From Anaeramoeba flamelloides (lineage: Eukaryota; Metamonada; Anaeramoebidae), in NCBI GenBank assembly GCA_027625915.1, contig JANTQA010000012.1, positions 16,764,501 through 16,828,500 on the forward strand: a DNA stretch of 64,000 bases. Reading direction: 5' to 3'. The notes beneath the pieces are model-generated. The model was not told the DNA's origin and did not search any database. It worked only from the letters and a program-made list of their open reading frames with translations. The position numbers and the translations under genes are program-made. Of the stretch, positions 59,580 through 64,000 are shown one piece after another (within the stretch, counting starts at the first letter, position 1; every line of letters starts with the position of its first letter).

Positions 59580-60596
59580 TTATTTCTTTTTATCCTTAAT
59601 ATTTGTTGACAACCAAGTTAATCCTTCAAATAGACCATCTCCATTAATAGCACAAGTTGGTTGGACAAACCAATTTCTGTCTCTTAATTTGTGTAATTCT
59701 AATCTTTCTGTGATTTCGGCTGGTGTCATTACATTTGGAAGATCTTGTTTGTTTGCAAAAACGAGGAGTAGTGATTCTCTCATTTCTCGATCCGAAATGA
59801 TTTTATGAAGTTCGTTTCTTGCTTCGTCAATTCTTGCTCGATCATTGGAGTCAACAACAAAGATTAAACCTTGTGTTCCAGTGAAGTAATGTCTCCAAAG
59901 TGGTCGAATTTTTTCTTGTCCACCGACCTTTTGTTTAATTTGATTTATTGTTTTTTAATTTTTTGTATTTTATTATGTTTTTTTTTTGTTTTTTGTTATT
60001 TTGTTTTTTGTTATTTTAAATTTTCGAATAAATTTTAAGATCGTTATTGTTTTGGAATTTCTTTTTTTGTTTTCATAAAAAAGAAAAACAAAAAGAAAAA
60101 GACTAAAAGGAAAAACTTCTACTTACATCCCAAACATTAAATTTCACATTTTTGTATTGAACTGTTTCTACATTGAACCCAACAGTTCTATTAAAATTAA
60201 GAAATAAATTACAAACAAATGATTTTTTTTATTTAATTTTTTTATTTATCAAGTAATTAAAAACCCAACAAAGATCCAATTGTTTTTTGTTTTTGTTGTG
60301 TAATTTTTGTTGGAAAGAATTTAGAGAATATCTTACGGGATTGTAGTAACACTTTGACCAAGTTTAAGTTTGTACAGCACAGTTGTCTTACCAGCTGCAT
60401 CGAGACCCAACATTAAGAGTCTCATTTCTTTTTTTCCAAAGATCTTTTTTTTGAGTTTTGAAATGGCTTTTCCTATTTTATTCAGAAAACAGAAATGAAA
60501 CAGAAAAGGAAAAAGAAAGAATTGTTTAGTATTTGGAACAAATTAAAAAGATAGTGTCGAGATTAAGAAAAAAAGGGAAATTGAACACGAACCCAT
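59580..60596 (-). CDS. ARF1: ADP-ribosylation factor (ARF1-type small GTPase), four exons
   Basis: ARF1 GTPases recruit COPI coat and lipid-modifying enzymes to Golgi membranes when GTP-bound. Exons on the minus strand are 60593-60596 (only ATGG), 60337-60472, 60127-60187 and 59580-59927, joined in frame to 182 residues; human ARF1 has 181. Gly2 for N-myristoylation is followed by a Lys-rich amphipathic start ([12 protein letters not shown]). The P-loop GLDAAGKTT is at 24-32, switch-1 Thr48 is in [18 protein letters not shown] is at 67-72 with Gln71, the base motif NKQD is at 126-129, and [16 protein letters not shown] is near the C-terminus. All catalytic and nucleotide-binding positions are intact. 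Codon usage is typical of a highly expressed gene. The four-base coding part of exon 1 is unusual; its donor reads GTTCGT, not GTAAGT, but it yields the expected MG start. Confidence 0.92.
59928..60592 (-). other. Three introns of the ARF gene
   Basis: Introns on the minus strand are 60592-60473 (GTTCGT to ATAG, 120 bp), 60336-60188 (GTAAGA to ATAG, 149 bp) and 60126-59928 (GTAAGT to AAAG, 199 bp). Each join restores a conserved ARF residue: Gly2, Pro47, and the Asp67-Val68 boundary. Confidence 0.85.
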
Positions 60597-62210
60597 TTGT
60601 TGTTTTTTAATGTTTTTGTAATAAAATTAATTTATCTGAAAACAATTTGTAAAAAAAATGAAAGAAATTGAGTAAATTTTCTTTTTTGAAAACATTTTTT
60701 TTTTCTGTGAAATGTGTTTTGGAAATCTAATTTTGTTAGATTTTAAAACAATTTTTGAATGAATTAAGAGACTACAGTTTCGTTTTAGACAAATCCAAAA
60801 TGTTTTTCAATTTCGACAACTAACGTGTAAAATTCAAAAGAGAAAAAACTATCTTCTTGTGAATGAATTTGACATCTGAGTCAGACAGTTTTGTGAATAG
60901 AAAGTAGTCCAAGAAATTTCAAGACAAATCAAGTCTATCCTTCAATTTATACATCAAAAAGTTCAGTGATGATAAAGAAAGTTATTAGTGTCATTCTGGA
61001 CTTTTATAATTATTATATTCTTTGTATAGTTACCTTCCCCATTTAAACTAGAAAGAATTATTCAAAAAAAGATATTAAATTACAATATATTTTTCGACAA
61101 TCTTTTTGCTCAAAAAACACAAACAATTAAAGTTTCAAGTCACTTATTCTCCATTTTCTCCATCCCTAATGACCACTTTGGAATAAAAAAACATATTCTG
61201 GTCTTTAACTTGTTTTGATTGACAAAATTCAATAACAAAAAAAAATTTTCGGTAATTTATGACAAAATTTCAACATACAAAAAAAATGTTTATGAACTAC
61301 AAAATAGTTTCACAAGAACCTTTTTGAAAAACCATTTAAATGTCAAAAAAAGTCTCAATCACAAAGAGACATTTTTGTAAAGAAAACAAAATTTTTACTT
61401 GTTAATATTTCAAAATGATTATCTTTTTACAATTGATGAACTTAGGTTCATTCAGATTTTTGTAAAATTCAAACACGGTCGAATTGAAAGGATATCAAAT
61501 TAGTTTCGAGGAGTTTTGGAAATTCAATAGTTATAAAATTATATCTCACTTTCCTTTTCCTTTCGGCTGTTTATTTTGTATTCTTGTTTAAATCAACACA
61601 CAAAGACAGAAAAATACTAAACCAATAAATAGAGATCATAAATAACAAACTATTGTTCTGGGATCGAGTGGAAAAAAACGATAAATGAAAATAAAGTAAA
61701 TATTTATTCCCTTTTAAAATTTAAATAGATCATTTTCAGCCCTACTTTCAAAATTTTCAAGACATGGAAATTGGTTGTCTCTTATAAAGTTGTGTTTTAT
61801 GAAATAGTAAATTCTATTTCGACAATAAGATAAAATTTTAACTTTTCTTATTTGATTAAAGTAATTTTATTGTGTAAATAACCTAAAACAAAAATTAAAT
61901 TTTCTAAATAAAAGAAATCATAGAAATCACAAAACAATGGAAATTTTAAAATTTTTTTCGATTATTGTTTTGATATTGTTGTAACCTGAGATTTTCATAT
62001 TATCACAAATTGAAGATTTGAATTTATTGACTTTTTTTATCAATTTGTTTGTCAATTTCTAAAACCAAAAAATAAATAAGAATTATTTGTTTTTTGATTT
62101 TATTAAAAAAATTCTGGTTTATTTTCAACTTTATTAATCATTTAATTGTTTCTTATACAATACGATTTTCTTATGAGAAAATCAATTTTTAAGTGTTTTG
62201 AATTTTTATA

Positions 62211-62432
62211 AACTTAATATCATAATAAATGGCCAAGTTTTTATTTATTTTTATTTTTATTTTTATTTTTACCCTTTTTATTTATTATTGGTTGATAAAA
62301 ATTATTTCTTTTTTACAAAAATGAATATTAAAATAGTAATTTTTTTATTATAATGGATAAATACAATTAATAAAAAGATTTATTGTTAAAATTTGAATTT
62401 TTAATGTGTCAAAGATTTTGAAACGGAGTTTA
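62211..62432. mobile_element. MITE family M2 (copy 3)
   Basis: The left end ATCATAATAAATGGCCAAGT and the right end AATGTGTCAAAGATTTTGAA are imperfect inverted repeats. The middle shares ATATTAAAATAGTAATTTTT and TTATAATGGATAA with copy 2. Confidence 0.65.
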
Positions 62433-62489
62433 GTATGGTTGTTATGGTTGTAATAATTGTTCATATCTAAGACATAACCTGTTATAAAA

Positions 62490-63442
62490 TGATACTTTTC
62501 CCGTAAAAGAGACACAGTTTTGATGGGTGAATTACATGTGTTTAAAGTTTTTAAATAGATATCCGGAGAAAAAAATTGAATCTAGAAATTTCAAAATTGT
62601 AATTATTTTTTCACCTTTCTCCACATTATCTTTTTTTCCTTTTTTTTGTAATGCCTAATTAATTAACAATTTTTTTTTATTATTATAGATCTATAATCAC
62701 CGAAAAAAGTAAATTGGTGTTACTCTAATGTTATTTTAAGATGCTTGAAGTAGTGAGAATTTTCGTAAAAAAATCATTTTTTTTTCTTTTAGGATTTTAT
62801 TTGATTTTCCTTTGAAAATCAAAATGAACAGTATTTTTTTTTACAATTTTTTTGGTTAGAATTTTAGTTTTTTTCAATTTTTAAAAAAATATTGAAATTA
62901 ATTCGATTTATTAAATAGAAATATCAAGAATTCATCAATAGATATTATTCTACATAAGCCAAATTTCAAAATAAAAGGCAAACTTTATTATTATTATTAT
63001 TTTCTTTTTTCATTTGTTTTTCCAAAAATAAAATGATTTAAATATATTTTTATTTGATTTTTTTCTATTTTTTCCCTTGTTGAATTTCCTTTTTATTGGG
63101 AAGAAGAGTTACTAAGGAGAAAAATCAAGTGTGTACCTACTAATAATCGAAGAACAGAAACTAGCCGGTATGGGTAACTTGAAAATAATAAGAAAAGACT
63201 AAAACAAAAACTGGAACAATCAAAAACGATTGGATCAAAAAGAAAAAAAATGGCAGCTACTAAACAACTACCTCTCAACGAAACATTCACGATTTCTTAG
63301 AAATAATTAAACTACAAAATTTTAAATAAAAGGATTGTGCCTGTTTTAATGAGTGTTCTTGATAAAAATGGACAGTTTGTTTTTTTTTTTTGATTTTTTA
63401 TTAACTGTCAAAAAAAATATTTTTTTTGTTTACTAACTTGCT

Positions 63443-63474
<32 letters not shown>

Positions 63475-63520
63475 CTTTTTAATTTTTCTTTTTGTTTTTT
63501 CAACCAATAAAAAATTGGAA
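62490..63520. repeat. Dispersed repeat R1, longest copy
   Basis: The left half (62490-62960) matches 1770-2270 and the right half (63060-63510) matches 49240-49740. The two fragments elsewhere may therefore be parts of one element about 1 kb long of which this is the fullest copy. No coding capacity and no clear terminal repeat were found. Confidence 0.6.
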
Positions 63521-64000
63521 CCTGCTCGATTCCAAAATATTTTTTTTTCTTTATCATCTAAATTACTAATTTACGATTAGTAATCAGAGCTGTAAGAGGA
63601 TCTTTGATCACCCCCTTCAACCAATATATATATATATACAGACTTGGACATTTAGAGAAATCATGGAATTTTTCACATTATGAGAAAAAATTCCTCTAAA
63701 AAATTTAAATAGAGAAATTTTTTTCACAACTTGAGTAAAAAAAAAATAGATAAAAAATAGATAAAGTTTCTTTATTTTCTTATTTTTTTTGAAAAAAAAT
63801 ATGAGAGAAGAACATAGATAGAACTATAAAAAAGATCAAGAATCAAAAATAAAAAAAAATTGTATTTAAAGTATTTTATTTTTTTCGATAATTAAAACGA
63901 AAAAATGCCTCAGTTTGAATTGTTTCTAATTTCATTAAAGTTCTTTTTGTTGATTGTATATTTTTCACAATCGGAAAAAAACCTTTCCACTTCAGTTGAG

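Larger units (their letters stand above)
60597..64000. other. Right-edge intergenic stretch
   Basis: This stretch holds an M2 MITE (62211-62432) and a long dispersed repeat (62490-63520), with a poly-T of over 30 bases near 63440-63475. No exon was recognised. 60597-62210 looks like plain AT-rich DNA. Confidence 0.55.

Noticed and set aside
60960-61000. GTGATGA, a possible C box of a box C/D snoRNA
   Set aside because: No D box or terminal stem at a suitable distance.
1-64000. tRNA genes, rRNA, CRISPR arrays, LTR or other virus-like elements
   Set aside because: I looked for tRNA-like A/B boxes, repeat-spacer arrays and retroelement domains by eye. Only the LINE RT relic was found.

Overview
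The window is very AT-rich nuclear DNA from a free-living protist. It carries eight recognisable protein genes, short GT-AG introns, long A/T homopolymers and many small transposon-derived repeats. The gene set (RCC1-propeller plus double-BTB, LRR plus double-BTB, a BRCA1/BARD1-like RING-BRCT protein, an ARF GTPase and a TEX261/SVP26 homologue) is plainly eukaryotic. Proteins joining RCC1 or leucine-rich repeats to tandem BTB domains, together with Lys/Glu/Asn-rich low-complexity tracts, bring Anaeramoeba or an amoebozoan to mind. That placement is inference from protein style and was not tested. I saw no tRNA, rRNA, CRISPR array, virus-like element or bacterial-style operon.

Layout. 1-3345 is repeats, including a fold-back element at the left edge. 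3346-4364 (+) is the main exon of an RRM/RGG-box RNA-binding protein. 7891-9696 (-) is a Dus3-type tRNA-dihydrouridine synthase. 9697-16346 is empty of recognisable genes. 16347-21201 (+) is an RCC1-like/double-BTB gene whose single 3-kb intron holds a LINE relic, a TTAA-flanked MITE and another dispersed repeat. 24945-27191 (+) is the RING-BRCT-BRCT gene. 33083-36347 (+) is a four-exon secreted or GPI-anchored adhesin-like protein (CAP-like domain, EGF-like segment, six cadherin/Ig-like repeats). 41377-44181 (-) is the LRR/double-BTB gene. 52075-52836 (+) is a TEX261/SVP26 membrane protein. 59580-60596 (-) is a four-exon ARF1-type GTPase. The rest is intergenic, mostly repeat debris.

The genes do not form one pathway. 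Two share a closely similar C-terminal double-BTB module, expected to act as a Cullin-3 substrate adaptor, fused to different recognition domains. Two act in the early secretory pathway (ARF1, TEX261/SVP26). Two act on RNA (RRM/RGG, Dus3). One belongs to nuclear ubiquitin/DNA-damage signalling.

Repeats. I recognise at least seven families with two or more copies, or with clear terminal inverted repeats. Three have TA-flanked ends of Tc1/mariner style, two have TTAA-flanked ends starting TTAAGGGA, and two are dispersed repeats of unknown type. There are also three large fold-back structures and two nested insertions. All splice sites were inferred by eye from reading-frame continuity and protein-family fit.
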